A stretch of 64,000 nt of DNA, taken from the NCBI GenBank assembly GCA_910578065.1, contig CAJTPB010000007.1:1-64000 (forward strand). The letters are read 5' to 3'. The notes under the pieces were generated by a model. That model was not told where the DNA came from, searched no databases, and saw nothing but the letters and a program-made list of their open reading frames with translations. The position numbers were made by a program, and so were the translations under genes. Shown here in pieces: positions 1 through 8,454 of this stretch (its first letter is position 1; every line of letters begins with the position of its first letter). This stretch comes from an uncultured Christensenella sp. Its GTDB lineage: Bacteria; Bacillota; Clostridia; Christensenellales; Borkfalkiaceae.

Positions 1-29
1 GCCTAAACCTTTTTATTTGCGTTTTATTA

Positions 30-46
30 AATTCCCTGTGGGAATT
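30..46 (-). terminator. Weak candidate terminator
   Basis: Seven-base-pair inverted repeat AATTCCC-TGT-GGGAATT, followed on the minus strand by an AT-rich TAATAAAA run, about 20 bases past the stop codon of the DUF3592-like gene. There is no true U-tract, so it is only a candidate. Confidence 0.35.
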
Positions 47-64
47 ACGGTAATTCCGCTCGGT

Positions 65-847
65 TTATTTTTTTATCTTTTTCCAGGCTTTTGCGCGGGA
101 ATCGATTTCGGACGGACGGTATTTTAACACAATCAAACCGTCGATTATGCCGATCGCAATTACAATCCCCGCAAACACCGTAAGCCATGTTGCCCCCGCA
201 ATACGGGAATATACCTCGGCGATCCCTTCGTTCGGCAGCCCCAACGCAAACAGCAACACAAACGCCATGCACAAGATGGCGGCGGGAAGCCAAACGCAGA
301 GAATGCGCATTTTAAACCCGCCCCCTTTTAAACTTACCAACAACGCGCCGCCGATCAAAAGCGGAATCAGCGCGATCGCAAACGACACCGCCGCCATGAC
401 GGAAAATCCGTCCGCCGTTACCGTTCGCGCCGCCTTTTCGGGATTAGAAAGATCTACATAAATTTCGATATTTTTACCGATCAAGTCTTCTTCCGGCGCG
501 GGATATGCCGCCCAATCGGTTGCAGTATATTGCTTTCCCCCATAGGAATAAGAAAAAATGGGAGTGTAATAATCGAACTTTCCCGCGGCGGCGTTGTCGT
601 GTCTTTGAAACCCGGTAACAACCCCGTAAGTGCGGATATAATTTAACTCGTAATTGCGCATTTTCGCCGTATTCAAACAAAAGAACACAAGGAAAACCGC
701 AAAAAACGCGCACGCAAGCAACAGCATCGCAAGTGCAGTTTTGCGTTCGTTTTTTATGCGCGCAAGCCTTTTTTGTTCGCGCGCTTGCGCCGCGTCTTCT
801 TGAAACGCGCGCTCGCATTCGCTTTGTTTCCGCTTCTTCTTTTTCAT
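65..847 (-). CDS. DUF3592-like membrane protein (paralogue 1)
   Basis: Protein of 260 residues with a charged Lys/Arg-rich cytoplasmic N-terminus (1-36) and four predicted membrane helices (about 38-60, 150-172, 181-203, 218-240). An extracytoplasmic beta-rich stretch (about 65-140) lies between helices 1 and 2 and contains the pattern TYGVVTGF...YTPIFSYSYGGKQY, typical of DUF3592 proteins. No enzyme motif is visible. Its ATG overlaps the stop of the upstream gene by four bases (ATGA), so translation is coupled. The neighbour is a clear paralogue with the same layout, indicating tandem duplication. Likely a cell-envelope protein; function unknown. Confidence 0.75.
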   Translation of the reverse strand: MKKKKRKQSECERAFQEDAAQAREQKRLARIKNERKTALAMLLLACAFFAVFLVFFCLNTAKMRNYELNYIRTYGVVTGFQRHDNAAAGKFDYYTPIFSYSYGGKQYTATDWAAYPAPEEDLIGKNIEIYVDLSNPEKAARTVTADGFSVMAAVSFAIALIPLLIGGALLVSLKGGGFKMRILCVWLPAAILCMAFVLLFALGLPNEGIAEVYSRIAGATWLTVFAGIVIAIGIIDGLIVLKYRPSEIDSRAKAWKKIKK

Positions 848-1608
848 ACCAAATATTTTTTTATTATCTTACTTAAAATGCCGTCGATCGACGCCGCGGC
901 GAGCGCATACCCCGCGGCAACGGCATATCCGACCGCGCCGTCCATACGCGCGAACACCGCGCCAAGTCCGCCGTTCGGAAAAGCTACCACAAAAAGGCAC
1001 AAATACGCAATAGCGGCGAGAAACAAAGGCAAATACGCGCACAACAACCGTTTTTTATAAGAACCAAAAAGAAACCTTATCGCAATCGTAAACGCGAACG
1101 CCCCTATCGCAAACAAAACCGCACCTATAACAGACGATCTGCCCGAAGTGCTTACCGTTATCGCCAGTATCGGATTTGACGGCAAAACAAAAAGTTCCGT
1201 TTTCGTTCCGATCAAATCGAACCTGCTGCCCGCGACCGGATCGGTATCGTGCAAAATATAATCGCTTCCGCCGAACGAATAGGAAATAACCAAATAGTAA
1301 TTCCTCTCCATGCCGATTCGGCGCAATTCGATGTCGATCACCGTTCCCGTAACGCGCGTATATTCCGTTTCGTACGCATGCATGCGGAAAAGATCGATTG
1401 CGAAAAAGACCGTTGCAAGAACAAACAGAAAAACAGACGCGCTGAAAAATACGATGCCCGCAATCCGTTTTTCTTTGCGCTCTTTCATATGCGCTTGAAC
1501 GCGTTCCGTTTCTGCGATCTGCTTTTGCCGCGCGGCTTCCTGTTCCTGCTCTTGCCTGCGCTTTATCCCTTCCGCCGTAGGAACGATTTTCCGTTTAAAT
1601 TTTCCCAC
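844..1608 (-). CDS. DUF3592-like membrane protein (paralogue 2)
   Basis: Protein of 254 residues built like its downstream neighbour: a Gln/Glu/Arg-rich N-terminus, one membrane helix near 47-72, a beta-rich segment with TRVTGTVIDIE and YYLVISYSFGGSDY, then three more helices. The start is GTG (MGKFKRK), three bases after the stop of the YfbR-like gene, with a loose AGGG about 11 bases upstream. It ends in a four-base overlap with paralogue 1. The two copies have diverged strongly in sequence but share order and spacing of all segments. Function unknown; presumably an envelope protein. Confidence 0.72.
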   Translation of the reverse strand: MGKFKRKIVPTAEGIKRRQEQEQEAARQKQIAETERVQAHMKERKEKRIAGIVFFSASVFLFVLATVFFAIDLFRMHAYETEYTRVTGTVIDIELRRIGMERNYYLVISYSFGGSDYILHDTDPVAGSRFDLIGTKTELFVLPSNPILAITVSTSGRSSVIGAVLFAIGAFAFTIAIRFLFGSYKKRLLCAYLPLFLAAIAYLCLFVVAFPNGGLGAVFARMDGAVGYAVAAGYALAAASIDGILSKIIKKYLV

Positions 1609-1611
1609 GCG

Positions 1612-2193
1612 TTAAAGCCCTTGCAATTCGTCTAACGTTAAGTAAAATGCGGGAATAAACCGTTCGAAAAAGTATTCGACCGAGCGCATGTTCAAATCGT
1701 GCAGCGACTGCCCGATCGTCTTTTCCGCCTGCACAAATTCTTTGTTGCCCGAATTTAACTCTTCCAAGCACTTTAAGTAGGCGGAAAGTTTATCCGCCGC
1801 CTTAACAAAGCGGTATTCTTCCGAGTTTTTATCCGCATGAAGATAGGGAGATAAACTCTTTTTCAGATCCGCAGGAAGGGTATCCGCAATTTTATCCACC
1901 GCAAGCGTTTCCAGCTTTTCGTACTCGCCGTGCAGCTGCATGTTGAAATATTTTACGGGCGTGGGCATATCCCCCGTCATTACCTCGCTTACCTCGTGAT
2001 AAAGCGCGTACAGCACCGCCTGTTCCGCATTCACCGTTCCGCCGAACACTTCCCGTTCGATGGTCGTAAGCGCGTGCGTCAGCACCGCGACGGAATGGGA
2101 ATGCTCCATAATATTCTCTTCCCGCGTGGAACGCATCAGCTGCCAGCGTTTGATAAACTTCATTCGATCCATATAAGCGTAAAACTTTTCCAT
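1612..2193 (-). CDS. YfbR-like HD-superfamily 5'-nucleotidase
   Basis: Protein of 193 residues matching the YfbR/YfdR HD-hydrolase family, which removes phosphate from deoxynucleoside 5'-monophosphates in the cytoplasm. Visible motifs: MEHSHSVA (metal-binding His31/His33), YHEVSEVMTGDMPTPVKYFN (66-84) and a late FVKAADKLSAYLKCLEEL segment carrying the distal Asp. The central motif reads HE, not HD, at 66-67; I recall such variants in Firmicutes members, so activity is plausible. First gene of a three-gene minus-strand unit with the two DUF3592-like genes, driven by a consensus promoter at 2225-2253. Confidence 0.82.
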   Translation of the reverse strand: MEKFYAYMDRMKFIKRWQLMRSTREENIMEHSHSVAVLTHALTTIEREVFGGTVNAEQAVLYALYHEVSEVMTGDMPTPVKYFNMQLHGEYEKLETLAVDKIADTLPADLKKSLSPYLHADKNSEEYRFVKAADKLSAYLKCLEELNSGNKEFVQAEKTIGQSLHDLNMRSVEYFFERFIPAFYLTLDELQGL

Positions 2194-2224
2194 GCAAAAC
2201 CTGCCTTATCGCAAAAGTATCTGT

Positions 2225-2253
2225 ATTATACTACAAAATCACGGAAATTTCAA
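2225..2253 (-). promoter_or_regulatory. SigA promoter of YfbR-like/DUF3592 unit
   Basis: On the minus strand TTGAAA, a 17-base spacer and TATAAT, about 32 bases upstream of the YfbR-like start codon. Its -35 box directly abuts the -35 box of the divergent thiT promoter. Confidence 0.85.
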
Positions 2254-2282
2254 TTGACTTTTTACCGAAAAAAGCATATAAT
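2254..2282 (+). promoter_or_regulatory. SigA promoter of TPP riboswitch-thiT
   Basis: TTGACT (2254-2259), 17-base spacer, TATAAT (2277-2282). Transcription would start near 2289, about 15 bases before the riboswitch aptamer. Confidence 0.88.
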
Positions 2283-2302
2283 TTTATCGAATTGAATTAT
2301 CC

Positions 2303-2380
2303 GTCGTGGGTGCTGTAACAGGCTGAGATGATACCACTTGAATCGGACAAGGTAATACTTGAACGAAAGTACAGGATTGA
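2303..2380 (+). promoter_or_regulatory. TPP riboswitch (THI element)
   Basis: Contains the conserved THI-box segments in order: GGGTGCT, GGCTGAGATGATACCAC, CTTGAATCGGA, CAAGGTAATACTTG and a closing ACAGG. It senses thiamine pyrophosphate. The aptamer is followed at once by an intrinsic terminator (2394-2424) and then thiT, so ligand binding probably causes premature termination. Its position before a thiamine transporter gene supports the assignment. Confidence 0.93.
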
Positions 2381-2393
2381 ATCGGAATTTGCT

Positions 2394-2424
2394 CCGTCCG
2401 CGCTTTCGTGCGGGCGGTTTTTTT
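2394..2424 (+). terminator. Riboswitch-controlled attenuator terminator
   Basis: Stem CCGTCCGC/GTGCGGGCGG (one G-U pair) with a short loop, followed by seven T residues, between the TPP aptamer and thiT. This is the expression platform. Confidence 0.85.
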
Positions 2425-2471
2425 GCGAAAACAACGGGTAACTCAAAAAAAATATTTACGGAGGTTTTTTT

Positions 2472-3689
2472 ATGTTACCCTTTACCCTGCTCGTATCCTA
2501 CAACGATTCGTTTAAAGACGAACAAGGAAACAAGCATTACGACTACCCCGATGTTTGGACGTCGTTCGCAAAAGACGCGCTGACAAGCGTATTTTTATGG
2601 ACGGCTTTATCCCTTGCGATCGTTTTGATCGCAATCGGCGTATTTCTGCGCTATAAAAATCGGGAAGCGCTAAAACGGTATGCGACGATCGCCCTTTCCG
2701 TTGCGGTAGGATTTGCGGCGACGGTGATCATCGCCATGCTCGCCCTTACGTTTTTCGATATGCAAGAGAGCGGCGCGGTGTTCGACATTGTGCTGTATCC
2801 TTCCGTCGTGCTCGGCGCGATGATAATACTGGGCGCGGCGGCTGTTTACGCTTCTATGTTCTGTTCCCCGAAAACGCGTAAAATTACCGTGATCACCGCG
2901 CTTTCGGCGGCGGGCGCGGCGCTCGTCGCCCTGCTCGTTTGCTTAGGCATATACCTTGCTTCGGGAGACGCGGAAGATAACAACGGCGCGGCGATCACCC
3001 TTTCGGAAAACGTTGCCCTTTATCTGTGCGCGGCGGCGTTGATCGCCCTTTTGATATTCTTCGCCTTTTTCTTCGGGCGAAAGGACAAAAAGGGATTCGA
3101 TTCTAAATCCGTCGCATACGCTTCCGTCTGCATTGCGATGAGTTTTGCGCTTTCGTACCTGCGCTTGTGGAAAATGTCGCAGGGCGGTTCCGTTACCGCA
3201 GCTTCCCTTTTGCCTCTTATGATCTATTCGTACATGTTCGGCGTAAAGAAAGGGATTTTCGCGGGCTTCATTTACGGCGTTTTACAGGCGATACAAGACC
3301 CTTGGCTGATTCACCCCGCGCAATTCCTGCTCGATTACCCCGTCGCATTCGCGTGCATCGGCATTGCGGGGCTGTTCGCAAAAACCGAAAAACTTGCAAA
3401 ACTACCGCAAGTTCAATTCGGTTTGGGCGCAATCGCCGCAAGCGCGCTGCGCTTTTTGTGCCATATCCTTTCGGGCGTGTTCGCCTTTTCCGAATATTCC
3501 ACGCTCGACAACGTATGGGTATACAGCATGGGATACAATGCTTTCGTGTTTGCGGATATCGCCATCGTGATTGCCGTAGGCGCGCTGGTATTCAGCTATC
3601 CCTCGTTCGTAAAAACGGCAAGAAAATTCAACGCGGCGGAAAAGAAACAATCTGAACCGCAACAAGACCAAGACGAAAACAAAAACTGA
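2472..3689 (+). CDS. thiT: ECF thiamine transporter S component ThiT with extra N-terminal membrane domain
   Basis: Substrate-binding membrane subunit of an energy-coupling-factor transporter importing thiamine. The C-terminal half (about 215-385) is ThiT, with the recognisable LRLWKMSQGGSVTAASLLP and GVLQAIQDPWLIHPAQFLLD segments that bind thiamine. ThiT is normally a stand-alone protein of about 190-200 residues; here residues 1-205 add about five more membrane helices (near 38-58, 70-95, 103-127, 137-163, 182-203) of unknown role. The C-terminal tail is hydrophilic and Gln/Asp-rich. The ATG has a GGAGG nine bases upstream. The gene is controlled by the TPP riboswitch and ends in a strong terminator. 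No ECF ATPase or EcfT gene is nearby, so a shared ECF module is expected. Confidence 0.93.
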   Translation: MLPFTLLVSYNDSFKDEQGNKHYDYPDVWTSFAKDALTSVFLWTALSLAIVLIAIGVFLRYKNREALKRYATIALSVAVGFAATVIIAMLALTFFDMQESGAVFDIVLYPSVVLGAMIILGAAAVYASMFCSPKTRKITVITALSAAGAALVALLVCLGIYLASGDAEDNNGAAITLSENVALYLCAAALIALLIFFAFFFGRKDKKGFDSKSVAYASVCIAMSFALSYLRLWKMSQGGSVTAASLLPLMIYSYMFGVKKGIFAGFIYGVLQAIQDPWLIHPAQFLLDYPVAFACIGIAGLFAKTEKLAKLPQVQFGLGAIAASALRFLCHILSGVFAFSEYSTLDNVWVYSMGYNAFVFADIAIVIAVGALVFSYPSFVKTARKFNAAEKKQSEPQQDQDENKN

Positions 3690-3694
3690 AACCG

Positions 3695-3727
3695 AACCGC
3701 CCCGCTTGCAAGCGGGGCGGTTTATTT
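3695..3727 (+). terminator. Terminator of thiT
   Basis: Perfect 12-bp stem AACCGCCCCGCT/AGCGGGGCGGTT with a TGCA loop, followed by a T-rich tail. Confidence 0.92.
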
Positions 3728-3733
3728 CATTGT

Positions 3734-3905
3734 AAGCGCAATCGCAGAACAGCGCATTGTATAATAATATTATTACACGTGCGATTGCAGAACATCTTTT
3801 AAACATTTTATTTAACTGTAACAAACGCTTTATAAACGGGGCGTTTGTCGTACATATCATTGCAAATGCGATTGCAGAACAGCATTGTATTTTAACTGTA
3901 ACTTT
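3734..3905. repeat. Degenerate intergenic repeat with GCGATTGCAGAACA core
   Basis: The core GCRATYGCAGAACA recurs at about 3738, 3781 and 3868, with flanking ATTGTA and TTTAACTGTAAC shared between copies; spacings of 43 and 87 suggest a unit of about 43 bp with one eroded copy. It fills the gap between the convergent thiT and rseP. No coding potential seen. Confidence 0.65.
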
Positions 3906-3907
3906 AT

Positions 3908-5089
3908 TTAAAAGAACTGCAACAAATCGACCAAAATCGCAAAACCGAACAGCAGTAAAAATCCGACGGCGTGAATAATCGCTTCTACCTTGCGGTTAAG
4001 CGGTTTTTTGCGCACCCATTCGATCGCGGTAAAAATGACCTTGCTTCCGTCTAACGCGGGAATGGGAAGCAGGTTGAATACGGCAAGATTAACGCCGATA
4101 AACCCCGCAATTTCGAGAAAAGACCCAAACCCCTGCGAAGCGATTTTAGAGGTCATGCGAATGGTGGTGATCGGTCCGCCCAAAGCGGAAATACCGAGCG
4201 CGCCCGTTAAAAGTTCGCCGAGTACCTGAAAGATAGACCCTGCGATTTTAAACGAATACACAAACGAACGCCCAAGCGTTTGAAAAAACCCGAACTTATA
4301 GGAAGAGGAAGCGAGCTGATACCCCGGATACTCCCCTTCTTCGGTATATTTGATGCCGAGCGCCTTCCAAATTCCGTTTAAATCGGCGCTGTTTTCCGCA
4401 GTCGCGTCTGCGCGCAGCATAATTTTCACGTCTTGCTCTAAGCGGATATTCTTTCCGTCGTCCGTTTTTCCCACCACGCGGGAAACGCGGAATTCGATCA
4501 AATCGCCCGCCTTTTTTCCCTTTACGGCGCGCACCAAATCGGTGGTTAAATACAAATTTTTCCCTTCCGCCTGTAAGAACACGTCTTTATCCTGCAAACA
4601 GTATTCGGCGGAAATTTCCGAAGTGGGTTCCGCTTCGTACACCGCGACCATCGTCTGCCCGTACGAAAACAGGTTTACCGTAATCAAAAGCAGCGCGAGC
4701 AGATAATTCATCAGCGCGCCCGCAACGAGCACGATAATGCGCTGCCAAGGCTTTTTCTTTGTGAACGAATCGGGGTGAGGCACATGCGGGATTACGTTGC
4801 CGTTTTCGTCTTTTTCCTCTTCGATGCCGTCTTCCCCCTCGAACGCGCAATAGCCGCCCAAGGGAATGGCGCGCACCGAAAACAGTTCGCCCGTCTTTTT
4901 ATTTTTCTTTTTGAAAAGCGCGGGACCGAACCCGATGGAAAATTCGTTGATCTTAAAGTGAAATATCTTTCCCGCAAGATAGTGTCCGAATTCGTGCACG
5001 GTGATCATGATAAGCAAGATAAGCACCGCAAGCGCGATCGAACCGATCGTGCGGAATACGTCCGCCGCCGCCAATAATTCAGTCGCCAT
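3908..5089 (-). CDS. rseP: RIP (site-2) zinc metalloprotease RseP
   Basis: Membrane-embedded metalloprotease that cleaves transmembrane proteins such as anti-sigma factors within the bilayer. The zinc motif HEFGH is in the first helix (MITVHEFGHYLAGK, about 29-42), followed by FGPALFKKK. A PDZ region lies near 155-270, and the second catalytic motif PIPALDGSK is near 342-350. The 393-residue length is normal. It overlaps the 3' end of dxr by 11 bases and is the last gene of the pyrH-frr-uppS-cdsA-dxr-rseP run, the usual Firmicutes order. Confidence 0.95.
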   Translation of the reverse strand: MATELLAAADVFRTIGSIALAVLILLIMITVHEFGHYLAGKIFHFKINEFSIGFGPALFKKKNKKTGELFSVRAIPLGGYCAFEGEDGIEEEKDENGNVIPHVPHPDSFTKKKPWQRIIVLVAGALMNYLLALLLITVNLFSYGQTMVAVYEAEPTSEISAEYCLQDKDVFLQAEGKNLYLTTDLVRAVKGKKAGDLIEFRVSRVVGKTDDGKNIRLEQDVKIMLRADATAENSADLNGIWKALGIKYTEEGEYPGYQLASSSYKFGFFQTLGRSFVYSFKIAGSIFQVLGELLTGALGISALGGPITTIRMTSKIASQGFGSFLEIAGFIGVNLAVFNLLPIPALDGSKVIFTAIEWVRKKPLNRKVEAIIHAVGFLLLFGFAILVDLLQFF

Positions 5090-6200
5090 AAATCAGTTCC
5101 GCCGCCTTCCTCCTTGCGCGCGCATCCGCTTCTTTCAACTGCCCGTAAGAGGCAGCCTCTTCGCGCGGAAGCGCATTTAACACGCTTTGAATAGTTTCCG
5201 CGATTTTCAAAAAAGATATTCTTCCCGCTAAAAATGCGCGGACCGCTTCTTCCCCCGCGCCGTTCAACAGGGTAGGAAGCGTTCCCCCGCCCTTACCCGC
5301 CTGCACGGCAAGGGAATAACAGGGGAATTTTTCCGCTTGCAACCGTTCGAAGTGCAGCGCGCCCAACTTTACAAAATCGAGCGCGGGCGCACAGGGCAGC
5401 CGCATAGGATAGGTAAGCGCAAGCTGAATGGGCACTTCCATGGTGGGATACCCCATTTGCGCAAGACATGCGCCGTCTTGAAAGCTCACTATGGAATGCA
5501 TGATGCTTTCGGGGTGAACGACTGCCTCTATCCGTTCGAACGGGGCGCCGTACAGCCATTTCGCTTCGATCACCTCGTACCCCTTGTTCAGCAAAGTGGC
5601 GCTGTCGATTGTGATCTTCGCGCCCATATTCCATGTAGGGTGGTTTAAGGCGTCTTTCGCCGTCACCTTTTCCAACTGCTCGCGCGCGTAATTGCGGAAA
5701 GGACCTCCGCTTGCCGTTAAAATAAGCCTTTCAAACGGCGCGCTTCTTTGAAAGGAAAGCGCCTGCCACAGCGCGGAATGTTCGCTGTCTACGGGGATCA
5801 AATCGATCCCCCGTTTTTGCACCTCGCGCATTACCAGTTCGCCGCCGCACACAAGCGATTCTTTGTTGGCAAGCGCGATCGTCTTGCACGTTTTTGCGGC
5901 GAGCAGAGTGTATTCCAACCCCGCGAATCCGCCCGCCGCGATAAACGCGATATCACACTCCTCGAACAACGCTTCTTTTTCTTCGCGCGATAAGAGTTTG
6001 GTTTTTCCGCAGTCGGAAAGCCGCCCTTGCTCTAAATACGCATAGCGGGGCTGAAATTCGCCGACGAGCGCGGAAAGCGCTTGCGCGTTCTCCCCCGCGG
6101 CGAGCGCGGAAAAGGCGTATTCGTGCGAAAGCCTGCGCACCACCGCGCACACCTGTTTGCCGATGCTTCCCGTACAACCGATTAACGCAATTTTTCTCAT
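5079..6200 (-). CDS. dxr: 1-deoxy-D-xylulose 5-phosphate reductoisomerase
   Basis: Second enzyme of the MEP isoprenoid pathway, converting DXP with NADPH to 2-C-methyl-D-erythritol 4-phosphate in the cytoplasm. The NADPH-binding GCTGSIGKQ is at the N-terminus (8-16). The catalytic segments VDSEHSALWQ, LTASGGPFRN, HPTWNMGAKITIDSATL and HPESIMHSIV are intact. Length 373 is typical. The ATG has GGGAG upstream. It belongs with uppS and cdsA, linking isoprenoid precursor supply to undecaprenyl-phosphate and phospholipid synthesis. Confidence 0.97.
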   Translation of the reverse strand: MRKIALIGCTGSIGKQVCAVVRRLSHEYAFSALAAGENAQALSALVGEFQPRYAYLEQGRLSDCGKTKLLSREEKEALFEECDIAFIAAGGFAGLEYTLLAAKTCKTIALANKESLVCGGELVMREVQKRGIDLIPVDSEHSALWQALSFQRSAPFERLILTASGGPFRNYAREQLEKVTAKDALNHPTWNMGAKITIDSATLLNKGYEVIEAKWLYGAPFERIEAVVHPESIMHSIVSFQDGACLAQMGYPTMEVPIQLALTYPMRLPCAPALDFVKLGALHFERLQAEKFPCYSLAVQAGKGGGTLPTLLNGAGEEAVRAFLAGRISFLKIAETIQSVLNALPREEAASYGQLKEADARARRKAAELIYGD

Positions 6201-6272
6201 GTTTGCTCCCTATCAAAAACGCCCGCCCACGGGCGGACGCAGAAAAAGTTGTCCCTGTATACTATATGCGTT

Positions 6273-7139
6273 TTAACCCGTCGTCATGATTCGGATGACG
6301 AAAACAAGACAGACGATCAACGAAGCGTACAGCGTAGAATCGATCCTGTCGAGCACGCCGCCGTGCCCGGGCAGCAGTTTGCCCATATCTTTTATTTCCA
6401 GCTTGCGCTTTACCGCGCTTTCTACCAAATCGCCGAACTCGGCAAACGCGGCGGTCAAAACGCCCAACCCCAAAAAGAACCAAATATTCGCCCACTTCAT
6501 TTCGAGATTGCCCGCGATTCCGTAATAGGCAAAGAAGATCGCAAGCCCGCCGAGCGCGCCGCCTAACAGCCCGCCGAATCCGCCGATCAGCGTTTTGTTG
6601 GGGCTTACGTGGGGCGCCATTTTGCGGGGAAGTTTTTTGCCGAACAGCTTTCCGAACACAAAGGCAAGCGAATCGGCTACCGGGCAAATGGCAAATACGA
6701 ACAGAATGGCGAGGTCGGAATAGGCGGGCAGGTGATTGCAAGCGGAAAGCACCAGCAAAAACGCCGCGGGGTATAAATAGCACCCGCACGCCGCGCAAGC
6801 GGATTGCAGGCTCACCTTTTCATGCGCGAACACGAGCATGCCGAACAAAAGAGCAAGCCCCGCCATAAACACCGCGCAGGTGATCTGAACGGCGTATTGG
6901 GGCAAAAACTGATCGGTCAGCGCAAAGGTAAGAATAATCGCCGAAGAAAAAGTCCCCGCGATAATCTTTTGCGAAAGATGCACTTGATCGCCGAACGCGC
7001 GCAACATTTCGAAGGTGCCGACTGCGGTGAACGCGAGTACAAGCAAATCGAAAAAGAGTCTGTGCACGTAAATTTTCAACAGGAAAAACCCGATCAATAC
7101 GGCAAGATAACAGATACCCGTCAATAATCTTTTTTTCAT
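6273..7139 (-). CDS. cdsA: Phosphatidate cytidylyltransferase
   Basis: Makes CDP-diacylglycerol from phosphatidate and CTP at the membrane, the precursor for phosphatidylglycerol and cardiolipin. The protein (288 residues) is almost entirely hydrophobic with about eight helices. It carries the CDP-diglyceride synthase signature near the C-terminus: SAVKRKLEIKDMGKLLPGHG then GVLDRIDS (about 244-272). Between uppS and dxr in the conserved run; a cardiolipin synthase gene further along the window would use the downstream lipid. Confidence 0.95.
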   Translation of the reverse strand: MKKRLLTGICYLAVLIGFFLLKIYVHRLFFDLLVLAFTAVGTFEMLRAFGDQVHLSQKIIAGTFSSAIILTFALTDQFLPQYAVQITCAVFMAGLALLFGMLVFAHEKVSLQSACAACGCYLYPAAFLLVLSACNHLPAYSDLAILFVFAICPVADSLAFVFGKLFGKKLPRKMAPHVSPNKTLIGGFGGLLGGALGGLAIFFAYYGIAGNLEMKWANIWFFLGLGVLTAAFAEFGDLVESAVKRKLEIKDMGKLLPGHGGVLDRIDSTLYASLIVCLVFVIRIMTTG

Positions 7140-7162
7140 AGAGCGTTCGCGTCCTTTTTTGG

Positions 7163-7870
7163 TTATTCTTTCACCCTGCCGAATCTGCGTTCGCGCGAAG
7201 CGTAATCGCGCAGCGCCGCGTCCAAATCCTTTTCGGAAAATTCGGGGAACATCTTATCGGAAAAATACAGTTCGGTATAAGCCGCTTGCCAAAGCAGAAA
7301 ATTGGAAATACGCGTTTCCCTTCCCGTACGGATCATCAAATCGGGATCGGGAATTTCCGCCGTGTTTAATAATGCGGAAAACGCTTCCGCAGTCACTTGC
7401 TTGCCCGCAGCAACGGCGACGTTTACGGCGCGCACGATTTCTTGCCTGCCGCCGTAGGCGATCGCAAGAATCAGCCGCCCTTTGCCGCAGTTAAGCGTAT
7501 CTCTCTCCCCCGCTTCAATCGCCTGCACGATATCGGCGGGAAGCAAACTTCTATCTCCGATCACGCTTAAACGGATTTCCTGTGCTTTCAGCTTTTGCAC
7601 GTTTTCGGCAAAATACGCGCGCAAAAGGGAAAACAGTTCGTTCAACTCCTCTTGCGGGCGGGCTAAATTTTCGGCGGAAAGAGCGTACAGCGTAACGTAT
7701 TTAATTCCGCGGCGGAACATTTGATCGACAAGGGAAAGCATGCGCTTTACCCCCGCTTTATGCCCCGCACTGCGCGGAAGAAGACGCTTCTTCGCCCACC
7801 TGCCGTTGCCGTCCATAATCACGGCGACGTGGCGGGGAAGGCGCGCCTCCTCTGTCTTTTTTTCTTTCAT
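7163..7870 (-). CDS. uppS: Undecaprenyl diphosphate synthase (cis-prenyltransferase)
   Basis: Condenses isopentenyl diphosphate onto farnesyl diphosphate to give the C55 lipid carrier for peptidoglycan precursors. Conserved HVAVIMDGNGRWAKKR (about 14-29, catalytic Asp in MDGNGRW) and DLMIRTGRETRISNFLLWQ with TELYF near the C-terminus. Length 235 is normal. Its start codon shares one base with the frr stop (TAATG), so the genes are translationally coupled. Confidence 0.96.
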   Translation of the reverse strand: MKEKKTEEARLPRHVAVIMDGNGRWAKKRLLPRSAGHKAGVKRMLSLVDQMFRRGIKYVTLYALSAENLARPQEELNELFSLLRAYFAENVQKLKAQEIRLSVIGDRSLLPADIVQAIEAGERDTLNCGKGRLILAIAYGGRQEIVRAVNVAVAAGKQVTAEAFSALLNTAEIPDPDLMIRTGRETRISNFLLWQAAYTELYFSDKMFPEFSEKDLDAALRDYASRERRFGRVKE

Positions 7871-8442
7871 TAAACGGTCATCAGCTCCTTTTCTTTTACC
7901 GATACCGCTTTGTCGATCTCTTCGATCGCTTTTCCGACGTTCTTTTCTACGTCCGCTTCGCTCGAAGCGGCTTCGTCTTCGGAAATATCTTTATTCGTCT
8001 TTAACTTCTTTAAGCCGTCCATCGCCTCTCTGCGGTTGTTGCGCGCGGCGACTTTGGCGTCTTCGCCCATCTTTTTTACCTGTTTCACAAGTTCTTTTCT
8101 GCGCTCTTCGGTCAATTCGGGAAACACCAGCCTGATCACATTTCCGTCGTTGGTGGGATTCAACCCCAAATTGCTCTGCAAAATCGCCTTTTCGATGGAT
8201 TTTAACAGCGTTTTATCCCACGGGCTTACCATTAAGCAGCGCGCGTCCAACGCCGAAACGTTGCCCAGCTGGTTTAAAGGAGTCATTGCGCCGTACGCTT
8301 CCACCTGCAATTTATCGAGCACGTGGGGATTGGCGCGCCCCGCGCGAATGGTCGCAAACTCGTCTTTTAAAACGTTTACCGTTTTTTCGAGTTTATCTTC
8401 GAGTACGAGAAAAATTTCTTCTACCTGTTCGTTTTCTATCAT
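7870..8442 (-). CDS. frr: Ribosome recycling factor
   Basis: Dismantles post-termination ribosomes together with EF-G. The 190-residue sequence is full length, with the family hallmarks TIRAGRANPHVLDKLQVEAYG, MVSPWDKTLLKSIEKAI, NDGNVIRLVFPELTEERRKE and a long helical C-terminus. Thirteen bases downstream of pyrH, and coupled to uppS by a one-base overlap. Confidence 0.97.
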   Translation of the reverse strand: MIENEQVEEIFLVLEDKLEKTVNVLKDEFATIRAGRANPHVLDKLQVEAYGAMTPLNQLGNVSALDARCLMVSPWDKTLLKSIEKAILQSNLGLNPTNDGNVIRLVFPELTEERRKELVKQVKKMGEDAKVAARNNRREAMDGLKKLKTNKDISEDEAASSEADVEKNVGKAIEEIDKAVSVKEKELMTV

Positions 8443-8454
8443 AGTATTCTCTCC

